Of a DNA stretch of 30,471 bases, positions 8,134 to 16,066 are shown piece by piece. Position 1 is the stretch's first letter, and the number at the start of each line of letters is the position of its first letter. Position numbers and translations under genes: made by a program. The DNA comes from an uncultured Paenibacillaceae bacterium (GTDB lineage: Bacteria; Bacillota; Bacilli; Aneurinibacillales; Aneurinibacillaceae), in the NCBI GenBank assembly GCA_937874515.1, contig CALNBV010000015.1, positions 1 to 30,471 on the forward strand, read 5' to 3'. The notes under the pieces are model-generated. The model worked only from the letters and a program-made list of their open reading frames with translations. It was not told the origin of the DNA and searched no databases.

Positions 8134-9228
8134 TCAGCTAATTCCAAGCTGCTCCATCTCTTGTTCAGGTGTATATCTTGAAAAAAGCCGAATCAAGGTC
8201 ACACTGCAAATACTCCCTAAGAAAAAATAAAGAATTACAAATAAAAACAGAATAATTTCAACACCACTTGCCATGGTAACCCCTGCTTCTGTCAGAAGAT
8301 TCCCTTGAATGACCCAGGGCTGTCTCCCCACTTCAGTATAAATCCACCCAAATTCCATGGATAGAAAAGCAAGCACTCCCCCCAACAGAATTAAACTCAT
8401 CAACCATTTTTTATTTTTAAAAATTAAATACAAACCAGACAGAATGATTATATAAATTCCCGACCCAATCATGAAATAATAAAAGGTTTGCATCAATAAG
8501 GAAGAGTCGCTTAATTTGCCAGGTTGGAATTGTTCCATGAATTGGACAGATTTGGCCCCGGAAATCCCATTTATAATAGAAAAAAACAACCCTGTTATTA
8601 CGCATATTCTTAAACCCTTTTTATAATACGTATGATTTTTCCCACGCAAGATCAAATAAGCAGTAATGGCTGCCAGAAGAAATGCTGAAGATAAATAGGT
8701 TGATGATAATACATGAAAAACCATGCTAGGCATCGCATCATTAAAAAGAACTTCCCACGGGGTTATCCCCCCTGGTGTATTCATAAAAGCATTAATTATA
8801 GTGAAAAATACCCCGGTTAAGCATCCGCCAATTAAAATGGGGAGTGTGAGCAACCAATGGCGGGTTGGTTTTAAATAATCCCAGCTATATATGTAAATGG
8901 CCAGAAAAAAGGCTTCCACAAAAAAAGCAAAAGTATACCAAAACAACGGGAGGCTAATCGCATGTCCTGCCACTCGCATAAAGTTAGGCCATAAAAAGGA
9001 TAAACTGAGACTAATAATCGTTCCAGTAATAACCTCTATGGACACAATAATCGCCAATCCACGGGACCATCGTTTTGCCAGAAGTATATAATGAGGATCT
9101 TTACGCCAAACTCCTATTCCCTCTGCGATTGCTAATAACAGAGGAATACCGACCCCAATGGTTGCAAAGATGATATGAAACCCTAATGTTAGGCCAGTGA
9201 GAATTCGGCTTAATAAAAACGTATCCAT
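8134..9228 (-). CDS. cydA: Atypical short cytochrome bd-type quinol oxidase subunit I
   Basis: This is the haem-bearing subunit of a bd-type quinol oxidase. At 364 residues it is about 80-100 shorter than usual CydA. Visible conserved residues are His18 (equivalent of E. coli His19), His172 and Met253 (the haem b558 ligands), Glu292 and the GRQPW motif at 301-305. The Q-loop between helices V and VI is cut to about 25 residues (223-245), keeping only a QPGK remnant, and the family's later Q-loop is absent. By ungapped alignment on AFFVEA (Glu105 = E. coli Glu107), the position of E. coli Glu99 is Trp97. It could therefore be a bb'-like or non-canonical bd enzyme, as suggested for B. subtilis YthAB. 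The start has AAGGGA upstream. Confidence 0.85.
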   Translation of the reverse strand: MDTFLLSRILTGLTLGFHIIFATIGVGIPLLLAIAEGIGVWRKDPHYILLAKRWSRGLAIIVSIEVITGTIISLSLSFLWPNFMRVAGHAISLPLFWYTFAFFVEAFFLAIYIYSWDYLKPTRHWLLTLPILIGGCLTGVFFTIINAFMNTPGGITPWEVLFNDAMPSMVFHVLSSTYLSSAFLLAAITAYLILRGKNHTYYKKGLRICVITGLFFSIINGISGAKSVQFMEQFQPGKLSDSSLLMQTFYYFMIGSGIYIIILSGLYLIFKNKKWLMSLILLGGVLAFLSMEFGWIYTEVGRQPWVIQGNLLTEAGVTMASGVEIILFLFVILYFFLGSICSVTLIRLFSRYTPEQEMEQLGIS

Positions 9229-9342
9229 GACCCCATCCCTTCTTCACGCAATTTTCTACATATTCAAGTATAAAATGTTACCACTATCTATATGGGAAGT
9301 TGATTCGCCTTATTTGTTACAAAAATGTGACTTTTTTTGCAC

Positions 9343-9366
9343 AAAAAAAAAGTGCTTATCGCACTT
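9343..9366 (-). terminator. Rho-independent terminator between the small membrane-peptide gene and cydA
   Basis: On the minus strand, AAGTGC (9361-9366) pairs with GCACTT (9350-9355) around GATAA and is followed by seven or more T. The stem can extend three more pairs into the T run. It separates the small upstream gene from cydAB, so it is either the end of that gene or a leader attenuator of cydAB. Confidence 0.78.
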
Positions 9367-9379
9367 CTTAGTTTGGCTT

Positions 9380-9490
9380 TTATACAGCCGTTTTATCATA
9401 TTTTTTTTTCGCAAGGTAAGGGATAAATAATGAAGAGATCCCTACAATCGCACTAAAAACAATCTCGGCAATGATAATGTTATTCCACAT
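9380..9490 (-). CDS. Small single-helix membrane peptide (36 aa), unrecognised
   Basis: A 36-residue reading frame too short for usual gene calling. It begins MWNNIIIAEIVFSAIVGISS and ends AKKKYDKTAV. It has a strong ribosome site (AAGGAG, 8 bases before ATG), a good sigma-A promoter about 50 bases upstream (9539-9568) and its own terminator (9343-9366). One hydrophobic helix (about residues 4-26) is followed by a Lys-rich tail, so the N terminus is probably outside. Small single-helix subunits (CydX, CydS) accompany bd oxidases. Its place just upstream of cydA makes that role possible, but it is not a recognisable CydX or CydS by sequence and the terminator separates it from cydA. It may equally be an independent membrane peptide. 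Confidence 0.68.
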   Translation of the reverse strand: MWNNIIIAEIVFSAIVGISSLFIPYLAKKKYDKTAV

Positions 9491-9538
9491 AAAACCATCT
9501 CCTTGTTATTTAAATTTTCAGAATATTCCCTTAAATCT

Positions 9539-9568
9539 ATAATAACTAGTTTTATGTGGAGTCGTCAA
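9539..9568 (-). promoter_or_regulatory. Sigma-A promoter of the small membrane-peptide gene
   Basis: On the minus strand, TTGACG (9563-9568) is followed by an 18-base spacer and TATTAT (9539-9544). The predicted start is about 40 bases before the ATG of the 36-residue peptide. It could also serve cydAB if the intervening terminator is read through. Confidence 0.65.
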
Positions 9569-9615
9569 TAAGAATTCTTAATTTTGTAACAGTTTAGGTG
9601 TTTTTATTATTGACA

Positions 9616-10224
9616 CTAGCGTAATGTTATTTTTTTCTTTTTCAAAAAATACCATAGAACCAAAAAGAGGACGCCTATAATAACAACAGCATCTGCATAA
9701 TGCATGTACTGTTTAATATCAGACCAATGTTCTCCCATCACCCATCCGATATAAGCTAATAAAGAACACCAAATAAATGTCCCAATAAAACTGTAACTAA
9801 TAAATCGAAGAAATGGAGCCCTGGCCATGCCCATAGGCAAGGAAATGAAGGTACGAATCCCTGGCAACAGCCTGGTAGTAAAACCTACAATATCCCCATG
9901 CCTTGCCAGCCATTTTTGTGCCCGCTTCACTTCATGGGCAGGAATAATAAAACGAAGAGGACCTTCAATCCAATGGGCATATCTATACCCAATCCAATAA
10001 GCAAGAATACAACCAAAGGTACCCCCTAAACTCCCTGCCAGGATGGCTCCAAATAGATTCATCTTTCCTGTCGCCGCAAGAAAACCGGCAAAAGGCATAA
10101 TCAGTTCACTTGGAATGGGGATACATGCACTTTCCAGTAACATCCCTAAAAAAACCCCTGCATACCCTAAAAAATCAATAATCCTTGTCACCCCTGAACC
10201 TATTGCTGTTAAGATTCCCTCCAA
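9616..10224 (-). CDS. DedA/VTT-family membrane protein
   Basis: This is a multi-pass membrane protein of the DedA (SNARE-associated/VTT) family, whose members move undecaprenyl phosphate or other lipids across the membrane. Family motifs include LLESACIPIPSELIMPFAGFLA near residue 30, GGTFGCILAYWIGY near 67, and TRLLPGIRTFISLPMGMARAPFLRF near 118, the last containing the conserved Arg/Pro/Gly segment. The 202-residue length is typical. It starts at TTG behind GGGGGAGA, 18 bases after the LCP gene, so the two are probably co-transcribed. Pairing a possible undecaprenyl-phosphate flippase with an LCP ligase, which releases that carrier, makes biochemical sense, but this is inference. Confidence 0.88.
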   Translation of the reverse strand: MEGILTAIGSGVTRIIDFLGYAGVFLGMLLESACIPIPSELIMPFAGFLAATGKMNLFGAILAGSLGGTFGCILAYWIGYRYAHWIEGPLRFIIPAHEVKRAQKWLARHGDIVGFTTRLLPGIRTFISLPMGMARAPFLRFISYSFIGTFIWCSLLAYIGWVMGEHWSDIKQYMHYADAVVIIGVLFLVLWYFLKKKKITLR

Positions 10225-10242
10225 CTTCTCTCCCCCATTTTT

Positions 10243-11190
10243 TTATTTTTCCTTTTCAAATAAACCCTGAATATATTTTTTGGTCAAATTGGACTGGGGA
10301 TCAATGACCTGTGCCCCACCAATTTTTTTCTCCTTTAAAATTGAAATGGGTGGTATTTGTTCCATTTTTATTTGTTGCAGATCCATTTTATATCCCAGAG
10401 TCGCCAATCTAATCATATCGCTGGTGTTCATATTTGTTGTGATATAAGAAGAAATAGAATCAAGAATATTGGGCACGCGAAAAATATTGGTTGTTTTTTT
10501 AATCTCATTCACAATGGATACAAGAAATTTCCTTTGCCTTTCCGTTCGCGTATAATCCCCTGTTCGATCATGGCGAAAACGAACATACTGCAAAGCCTTT
10601 TTTCCGTTTAAATGCTGCATCCCTTTTTTCAAATTAATATCGTAATAACCTTTGTCTTCCCACAATTGATAATGCATATTTTTTTCTACATAAAGATCAA
10701 CTCCACCAATAGCATCTACAACCTTTTCAAATCCTTTGAAATCCGTTACGAAATAATACTGAATAGGCAGTCCAGTTAATTTTTCTGCGGTTAGAGCTAA
10801 CAGTTCAGGACCTCCCTGTGCATAAGCATCGTTAATTCTATTTTTCTTATGACCAGGTATATCAACCCATGTATCCCGCAATACAGAAAATAAAAATCCC
10901 TTTTTCGTTAGAGGATCAATACTAAGAATCATAATGGAATCAGAGCGAGTAGAAGTTTCATTCTCCCGTTTATCAACGCCTAAAAGCAGTATATTTACCT
11001 GTTCTTTTTCTTTCCATTCCGGCATTGCGGTTACTGATGCAGAAGGCTGTTTTGTCGGTGTTTGCTGAATTTTATTAGTGAAAGAATAAAAGGAATATAT
11101 ATAGTAGCTACAGAAACCTATAATAAAAATCAGGCTTAAAGCAAGAAGTGTTCCAACTATTTTCTTGATAAGGTACAAATTATATAACAT
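10243..11190 (-). CDS. LytR-CpsA-Psr (LCP) family cell-wall glycopolymer ligase
   Basis: LCP enzymes transfer teichoic acids or other glycopolymers from a lipid carrier to peptidoglycan outside the membrane. A single N-terminal membrane anchor (about 10-35) is followed by the LCP domain (about 65-245). Its motifs are NILLLGVDKRE, TRSDSIMILSIDP, SVLRDTWVDIPG, RINDAYAQGGP, DAIGGVDLYV, the YVRFRHDRTGDYTRTERQR stretch with the conserved Arg residues, and the family's catalytic Asp/Arg set. It is 315 residues long. The ATG at 11190 has AAAGG touching it, so the in-frame TTG at 11178 is a credible alternative. It is divergent from the YtkA-like lipoprotein gene and upstream of DedA in one unit. Confidence 0.9.
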   Translation of the reverse strand: MLYNLYLIKKIVGTLLALSLIFIIGFCSYYIYSFYSFTNKIQQTPTKQPSASVTAMPEWKEKEQVNILLLGVDKRENETSTRSDSIMILSIDPLTKKGFLFSVLRDTWVDIPGHKKNRINDAYAQGGPELLALTAEKLTGLPIQYYFVTDFKGFEKVVDAIGGVDLYVEKNMHYQLWEDKGYYDINLKKGMQHLNGKKALQYVRFRHDRTGDYTRTERQRKFLVSIVNEIKKTTNIFRVPNILDSISSYITTNMNTSDMIRLATLGYKMDLQQIKMEQIPPISILKEKKIGGAQVIDPQSNLTKKYIQGLFEKEK

Positions 11191-11255
11191 CCTTTCCTAC
11201 AGTGAATAAGCAACTTCTTTCGCATCTCTTTCAAAAGCCAAGGGAGGAAGTCATA

Positions 11256-11666
11256 ATGGTAAAGAAAAGTAGTATTATTATTTCTATTTATGCCCTGCTT
11301 ATGATGACTACAATCGCTTGTACAGGAAAAGGAAATACATCTAAAACAGTGTCCAATGGCGAAGATACCCCGATTGAAGTGAGTTTTCACTATTCTCCAA
11401 AGGAACCAAAAGCCATGGAAAAGGTAGAACTTACCGTTTTTATTACCCAGGAAAATGATTTAGTTCAGGATGCAGATGGGGTAAAATATGAACTCTGGGG
11501 AGAAGGACAAGAACAGCATGAACTCATTACAGCAAGCAAAACAAAAGATGGGTCTTATTCTTCTCCATACAGCTTTGCTAAACCAGGTAAATATTATGTA
11601 ATTTTTCATGTTGATGCCCGTGGTTTTCATAATATGAAAAAAAATGAACTCATAATCTTACCATAA
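11256..11666 (+). CDS. YtkA-like (FixH/YtkA domain) lipoprotein
   Basis: This exported lipoprotein is 136 residues from the preferred ATG at 11256, which follows a strong AGGGAGGAAG site. The open frame reaches back to 11202, but that part overlaps the divergent LCP leader. The lipobox is TIAC with Cys22. The rest is a single beta-sandwich domain with VSFHYSPKEPKAMEKVELTV and a closing PGKYYVIFHVDARGFHNMK, the layout of the YtkA-like family. These domains bind metal or assist cytochrome and copper handling in some contexts, but the function here is not known. It precedes the polymerase gene by about 70 bases without a clear terminator. Confidence 0.75.
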   Translation: MVKKSSIIISIYALLMMTTIACTGKGNTSKTVSNGEDTPIEVSFHYSPKEPKAMEKVELTVFITQENDLVQDADGVKYELWGEGQEQHELITASKTKDGSYSSPYSFAKPGKYYVIFHVDARGFHNMKKNELIILP

Positions 11667-11734
11667 GGATGTTTCTTTGCTAAAATGAGGACGTAGATAC
11701 GCTCAATTTTGACCAAAGGTTAAGGGGATATTTA

Positions 11735-12964
11735 ATGAAAATGAACTTTTTGAAAAAACATTCCATTGAAATCGGGTTGTTGTTACTCTTTTTGTTGCCT
11801 CCCCTTGGAATAGGTCTTTTAATTATAATTGGGCTTATCCATCTTATAAAAATTATTAAAACAAAAAAACCTTTGCATTTTTCTATAGCAAGTTTCTTTT
11901 TTATTAATCTCCTCATTGCCTCGATTGGGGCATCTTTCATGTATATGGAGATTAAATACTTTATGATTCCCATTTTAATTGCCAGTTATCTAGGATATTA
12001 TCTATATGTTAAAGAACGCTTCTCAAAACAATTATTATGCAATTATGTAAGAATTATTATTTTCGGTGGAATTTATATCGCCTTCATCGGCCAATTTCAA
12101 CTGCTTATTCCGGAATTCGTTAACCTTTTTCAACCGAAGAGCCACTGGTTTATACAGGCCATTGGCGTATTAACAGGCTGGATGCCCTTAAGCTTTGATG
12201 AAAGTAACCGCCTTTTTGGAAGTGCCTATAATCCCAATTTTGCAGCTTTCTTCTTGCTCATGTCCATCGCTTTATTGCTGTGGAAACTATTGCGCCGGGA
12301 GAACATTCTGCGCAATAGCGGTCTTTTACTTATTCTTGGTTTTGCTATTATTCAAACAGGGTCTCGTTCTGGGGTCATTGGCATGATTCTTCTGTTTATT
12401 ATTTTCTTATTCCGCTATCGCTGGCAAATTGGGGCCGGATTAGCCGGTTTACTTGGTTTAATTTCCCTTAAATTTGATCTAATTAATGAACTATTGCCAC
12501 GCTATGATACCCTGCAAGTATCGGCAACAGGACGGAAAAATATCTGGGAAAATAGTGTCCATATCTGGTCAGACCATCCTTTCTTCGGCGTTACCCCCCT
12601 GGGTTTTCGCGAAGCCTATGATGCTTTTGCCCATGATAAGGTAGCCCATGCCCATAATATCTTTTTAGGTTTTTTCACGGAATATGGAACCATTGGCGGG
12701 TTATCTTTCGTATTACTTTTTATAGCTATTGTCGTTACAGTCGTTTTAACGATGTATACATGTAGGAATAGAAAAAAGTATCTGGACATATTTCTTTTAT
12801 TAATGCCGGTCTTTTTAATGACAGGCATGTTAGATCACCCTCTTGTTTCACCCCAAACTGCCCTTTTATCTATTTTTGTCATTGCCGGATGGGAAAGGTA
12901 TGTGAAACGGATTCATTTCTTTGCTAAACCAGCTGTTGAATCGAATCATGCAGGAGTACAATAA
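11735..12964 (+). CDS. O-antigen ligase/polymerase-family membrane protein (Wzy_C)
   Basis: This is a 409-residue membrane protein with about eleven hydrophobic helices. Its external loop carries Wzy_C family motifs: GSAYNPNFAAFFL, QTGSRSGVIGM, GRKNIWENSVHIWSDHPFFGVTPLGF, and AHAHNIFLGFFTEYGTIGG with the conserved His. Such proteins polymerise or ligate lipid-linked sugar chains on the outer face of the membrane. In Gram-positive bacteria they serve exopolysaccharide or wall-polymer synthesis. No other polysaccharide cluster genes are next to it, only an LCP ligase and a glycolipid glycosyltransferase, so its product is unknown. The start is at ATG behind AAGGGG, and a terminator follows the stop by 2 bases. 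Confidence 0.85.
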   Translation: MKMNFLKKHSIEIGLLLLFLLPPLGIGLLIIIGLIHLIKIIKTKKPLHFSIASFFFINLLIASIGASFMYMEIKYFMIPILIASYLGYYLYVKERFSKQLLCNYVRIIIFGGIYIAFIGQFQLLIPEFVNLFQPKSHWFIQAIGVLTGWMPLSFDESNRLFGSAYNPNFAAFFLLMSIALLLWKLLRRENILRNSGLLLILGFAIIQTGSRSGVIGMILLFIIFLFRYRWQIGAGLAGLLGLISLKFDLINELLPRYDTLQVSATGRKNIWENSVHIWSDHPFFGVTPLGFREAYDAFAHDKVAHAHNIFLGFFTEYGTIGGLSFVLLFIAIVVTVVLTMYTCRNRKKYLDIFLLLMPVFLMTGMLDHPLVSPQTALLSIFVIAGWERYVKRIHFFAKPAVESNHAGVQ

Positions 12965-12966
12965 TT

Positions 12967-12999
12967 GGGACTATCCGTTATTAGTCCCTTTTTCTTTTT
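12967..12999 (+). terminator. Rho-independent terminator after the O-antigen-ligase-type gene
   Basis: GGGACTA (12967-12973) pairs with TAGTCCC (12982-12988) around an 8-base loop and is followed by TTTTTCTTTTT. It ends the YtkA-like/polymerase unit. The next gene starts 25 bases later and must rely on readthrough or on a promoter overlapping the terminator. Confidence 0.85.
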
Positions 13000-13024
13000 C
13001 TTGAAAAGGTGGGAGTTTTAAACA

Positions 13025-14182
13025 ATGAGAAAAATCCTTATTATTACGGGGAATTATGGGGAAGGACATAAACAGGCTGCAAACGCCTTATACAAGGTTA
13101 TCCAACTTCGCCAACTGAATTATGAACCAATAATTATTGACTTTATGGAAGTTACCCACCCTTTATTAAATCCAATTAGCCACTATATCTTTATCAATGG
13201 AATTAAAATGTTCCCTTCGATTTATGGATTCTTTTACCGTAAAACCCGTGCCGCAAATTCTATGTCAGAAATCTTAAATAAAATCAATAACCTGGGTGTT
13301 AGCCGGTTGCTTAAAACCATTAAGGAAGTGGAACCATCTGTCATTGTCTCTACTTTCCCTCTTGCGGCAGGAGCCGTTTCCCGCCTGAAAGAACATGGCT
13401 ATATCGATGTACCTACAGTTACAGTGATTACGGATCACACTTATCATAGCTCCTGGATTCATGATAATACGGACCGCTACATTATAAGCTCAGAATATGT
13501 AAAAGAAGATTTGCAAAGCCTGGGGGTTCCTAAAGAAAAAATCGCTGTCACAGGTATCCCTATTCGTCCGGAATTTTGCCATAATCTATCCGTAGACCCA
13601 TTAAGAACTAAGCACGGAATCAATCCTTCTATTCCTGTGGTTCTTATCATGGGTGGGGGCGTGGGGATTATTGGGGATGGGTCTACTACCATTCGCGCTT
13701 TAGAAAATCTCCCGAAAAAAGTTCAAATCATTGTTGTATGCGGTTATAACGACAAATTAAAAAAGCAACTATCCAGGGAATTAAGCAACTCGAAACATGA
13801 GGTAATTTTATTAGGCCATGTAGATTATATCCATGAATTAATGGCCATTTCCGATATGTTAATTACTAAACCTGGGGGATTAACCACTTCGGAAGCAGTC
13901 GCATCTGAATTGCCTATGCTGTTGTTCAAGCCCTTGCCCGGACAAGAACAGGATAATGCGAAACTGTTGACGGATTTAGGGGTGGCATTCCAGGCAAAGA
14001 ATACAAAAGAAATGATTGAAGTCCTTTCTTTCAGCCTGTTTACTCCGGAAATTCTGAACAAAATGAGAGGAAACGCCAAAAAGATCCATCGTAAATGGGC
14101 AGCCTTTGAAGCCCTGGATGTCATCGATGAAGTGCAAAACGCCACATCCTCACATGGAACACCTATGGAAATGAATAGCTGA
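13025..14182 (+). CDS. MGDG-synthase-family glycosyltransferase (UgtP-like)
   Basis: This is a 385-residue GT-B fold glycosyltransferase of the monogalactosyldiacylglycerol synthase/UgtP group. These enzymes use UDP-sugars to glycosylate diacylglycerol at the membrane, giving glycolipids or the lipoteichoic acid anchor. The N-terminal acceptor domain shows GNYGEGHKQAANAL (9-22) and TDHTYHSSWI. The C-terminal donor domain shows MGGGVG, LGHVDYIHELMAISDMLITKPGG, and TSEAVASELPMLLFKPLPGQEQDNA. B. subtilis UgtP is a similar size, but the family also contains spore and carotenoid glycosyltransferases, so the substrate is not assigned. The start follows GGTGGGAG. Confidence 0.88.
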   Translation: MRKILIITGNYGEGHKQAANALYKVIQLRQLNYEPIIIDFMEVTHPLLNPISHYIFINGIKMFPSIYGFFYRKTRAANSMSEILNKINNLGVSRLLKTIKEVEPSVIVSTFPLAAGAVSRLKEHGYIDVPTVTVITDHTYHSSWIHDNTDRYIISSEYVKEDLQSLGVPKEKIAVTGIPIRPEFCHNLSVDPLRTKHGINPSIPVVLIMGGGVGIIGDGSTTIRALENLPKKVQIIVVCGYNDKLKKQLSRELSNSKHEVILLGHVDYIHELMAISDMLITKPGGLTTSEAVASELPMLLFKPLPGQEQDNAKLLTDLGVAFQAKNTKEMIEVLSFSLFTPEILNKMRGNAKKIHRKWAAFEALDVIDEVQNATSSHGTPMEMNS

Positions 14183-14185
14183 TTA

Positions 14186-14218
14186 AAGGCTATCGCAGAT
14201 TGCGATAGCCTTGTTTTC
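14186..14218 (+). terminator. Rho-independent terminator after the UgtP-like gene
   Basis: A perfect 12-base stem (AAGGCTATCGCA, 14186-14197, and its complement at 14201-14212) closes a 3-base loop and is followed by TGTTTTCTTT. It marks the left boundary of the AT-rich metalloprotease island. Confidence 0.92.
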
Positions 14219-14355
14219 TTTATTGATATAACCAACATAGTCAAAGAAAATTTTTTTAACAAAATGTGAAACTTATGTGGATTTGTATTGCTGGATATTT
14301 AATATTTCAAAAATATAATTTAAAATTTCATTAACAAAAAAAGGGAGGTTGTAGA

Positions 14356-14982
14356 TTGAAACCAGTCGTTAAAATTTTCATAACCTTTATACCATTAATA
14401 CTCATTCTGTTACTAGTTCCTACTTCTAATTCCAGCGCTTATACAAGGTTTCATGGTAAATATACCCAAACACCCTATAATACATACTATTGGAATGGAG
14501 TAGATCAAATTCCAACAATTAATGCTCCTCTTTATGTAGATAATGCAATGAGTATGTGGAATAATACATCAAACACCAGAATATGGATGGTTAAGACAAC
14601 AAATCAATCTGCTTCTATCTTAGATTTTCACTCCAAGGTTTTAGAAGACATAAATATTTTAGGGAGAACAACATGGTGGGTTGGTAACTCAACCGTAGAT
14701 CCGAAAACCACCAACTGGTATTGGGCGAAAGTTGAAATGAATAAAAATTCTCCGTATTCATCTATTCCGAATCCCAAAGGTGTTTACAATGGAAATATTG
14801 TTTTTGCGGCTGCAGTCGCCCACGAAATTGGACATGCATTAGGATTAGCTCATAATTCAAGCTACTTTGATATAGATACATTAATGTTTTTTGACTTTAT
14901 TTTTTATACTGATTACGGCATTTATTATCCTACTAATGATGAAATATTGGGCGTTAGAAATATTTATGGGTATTTATATTAA
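14356..14982 (+). CDS. Secreted matrixin-type zinc metalloprotease
   Basis: This is an exported protease of the metzincin (M10-like) class. A signal peptide of about 28 residues (hydrophobic core 8-21) leads into a catalytic domain of about 180 residues with no propeptide. The zinc site HEIGHALGLAH is at 156-166 with the three His ligands and catalytic Glu157. Met177 in DTLMFF is the likely Met-turn, although the sequence around it is unusual (no S-x-MY). The start is a TTG behind AAGGGAGG. The gene is visibly richer in A and T than its neighbours and is bounded on both sides by terminators together with the next gene, which suggests acquisition as a unit. Its substrate is unknown. Confidence 0.85.
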   Translation: MKPVVKIFITFIPLILILLLVPTSNSSAYTRFHGKYTQTPYNTYYWNGVDQIPTINAPLYVDNAMSMWNNTSNTRIWMVKTTNQSASILDFHSKVLEDINILGRTTWWVGNSTVDPKTTNWYWAKVEMNKNSPYSSIPNPKGVYNGNIVFAAAVAHEIGHALGLAHNSSYFDIDTLMFFDFIFYTDYGIYYPTNDEILGVRNIYGYLY

Positions 14983-15011
14983 TTTTAACTAAAGAAAAGG
15001 TGTATAATTTT

Positions 15012-15671
15012 ATGAAATTAATAAATAAAAAAATAATTTTATTATCTGGCATTTCATTATCAACTTTAATTTTTTGTGGCTATGTATTATTTGATAGAAA
15101 AATCCCATATTCAGCAGAAACTAATTATCCTATTATGTACAGTAGTGCATCTTTCGCTAAAACATATGACAATTTAGAAGGAATGTATAAAGAAGCAGTT
15201 ATTGTAGCAGAAGTGAATGTACAAGAGCAAAGAGTTAAACAAGATGACTCTTCGGCACAGACCCATTCCGATGTTATCATTACAAAGTTATATAAAGGGG
15301 AAAAAAATATTAAAGAACTAACGATCGCAGAAATAGGAGGTCCTCTTGATTTATCTAAAACCTCTCAGTTAGACAAACCAGGAAAAGGGAAGGAACCCTA
15401 TCAAGGCAGGATTGTTGAAGATACACTAGAAGGGTCTCCCACTATAAAAAAAGGAAATAAATATATTGTTTTTTTAAGGAAAAACATAGATTCTAATTTA
15501 TATACGATTCTAGGATCGGTTCAGGGAAAAATTAAAATTGAAAGCAATGAAAAACTAGTTTCAACTGTACAATCTGAATATATTGAAAATGGAAACTTAT
15601 TCTTTTTGCAAAAAAAATATGCTGGAAAAGATAAGGTAAAATTAGAAGAAGACATTAATAATGTGAAGTAA
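15012..15671 (+). CDS. Exported or membrane-anchored protein of unknown function
   Basis: I do not recognise this 219-residue protein. A hydrophobic N-terminal segment (about 8-27, ending LIFCGYVLF) acts as a signal or anchor; the Cys there is not in a good lipobox. The rest is a soluble outside domain with a run of beta strands: AVIVAEVNVQEQRV, SDVIITKLYKGEKNIKELTI, GNKYIVFLRK and YTILGSVQGKIKI. That pattern of 'effect on X, linked to a gene, rate or flow, kept within limits' resembles small secreted beta-barrel domains (NTR-like), but this is only a visual impression. ATG 15012 is preferred over GTG 15000 because AAAGGTG lies 9 bases upstream. It follows the matrixin gene by 29 bases with the same AT-rich composition, so the two are probably one operon and functional partners. 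Confidence 0.7.
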   Translation: MKLINKKIILLSGISLSTLIFCGYVLFDRKIPYSAETNYPIMYSSASFAKTYDNLEGMYKEAVIVAEVNVQEQRVKQDDSSAQTHSDVIITKLYKGEKNIKELTIAEIGGPLDLSKTSQLDKPGKGKEPYQGRIVEDTLEGSPTIKKGNKYIVFLRKNIDSNLYTILGSVQGKIKIESNEKLVSTVQSEYIENGNLFFLQKKYAGKDKVKLEEDINNVK

Positions 15672-15700
15672 AATGGCAGTCATCATTGACTGCCATTTTT
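15671..15700. terminator. Bidirectional terminator between the AT-rich island and the rhodanese gene
   Basis: AAATGGCAGTCA (15671-15682) pairs with TGACTGCCATTT (15687-15698) around TCAT, with T runs on the right for plus transcripts. On the minus strand the A-rich left side also gives a short T run. It lies between convergent genes and overlaps the stop of the plus-strand gene. Confidence 0.88.
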
Positions 15701-15718
15701 CACACTATAAGAATTTAA

Positions 15719-16018
15719 TTACTCAACTTGACCTGGCCAGGACATCATGCCGCCAATCATATTTTTTACTTTATATCCCTGGCTAGATAACCATTCACAA
15801 GCTAAACCGCTGCGTCCGCCACTACGGCATACTACAACGTATTCTACATTGCGATCTAATTCACCGGAACGTCCAGGAATTTGTCCGAGAGGAAATAATC
15901 TCGCTCCTGGAATGTGTCCGCCTGCATATTCACCAGGTTCACGCACATCAAGAATATTCAGTGCTACCCCTTGTGATAATTGTTGATTTACTTCTTTCGG
16001 GAAAATCTCTTCGAACAT
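15719..16018 (-). CDS. Rhodanese-domain sulfurtransferase
   Basis: This is a single-domain rhodanese of 99 residues, likely cytoplasmic, that carries sulfane sulfur as a persulfide on Cys64 in the loop CRSGGRS (64-70). The LDVREPGEYAGGHIPGA motif (23-39) and GGMMSWPG near the C terminus are typical. The start has AAGGAGG upstream. The promoter carries a CsoR/CstR-like operator (16051-16066), and such operators commonly control rhodanese genes in answer to persulfide stress, so a sulfide or persulfide detoxifying role is likely. Confidence 0.9.
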   Translation of the reverse strand: MFEEIFPKEVNQQLSQGVALNILDVREPGEYAGGHIPGARLFPLGQIPGRSGELDRNVEYVVVCRSGGRSGLACEWLSSQGYKVKNMIGGMMSWPGQVE

Positions 16019-16050
16019 GAAACATTTCCTCCTTGTGTATGCTTACTCAA

Positions 16051-16066
16051 ATACCCCTATGGGTAT
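16051..16066 (-). promoter_or_regulatory. CsoR/CstR-family operator of the rhodanese gene
   Basis: ATACCCCTATGGGTAT has perfect 6-base arms (ATACCC/GGGTAT) around a 4-base centre, the form of CsoR and CstR family operators. It begins directly at the edge of the -10 box, so a bound repressor would block transcription start. The regulator itself is not in the window. Whether the signal is copper or persulfide is inferred from the gene product. Confidence 0.65.

Noticed and set aside
9314..9331. GTCACA-N4-TGTAAC-like site upstream of cydA
   Set aside because: It looks a little like an Fnr/Rex half-palindrome but has mismatches in arms and centre; no clear promoter is positioned with it.
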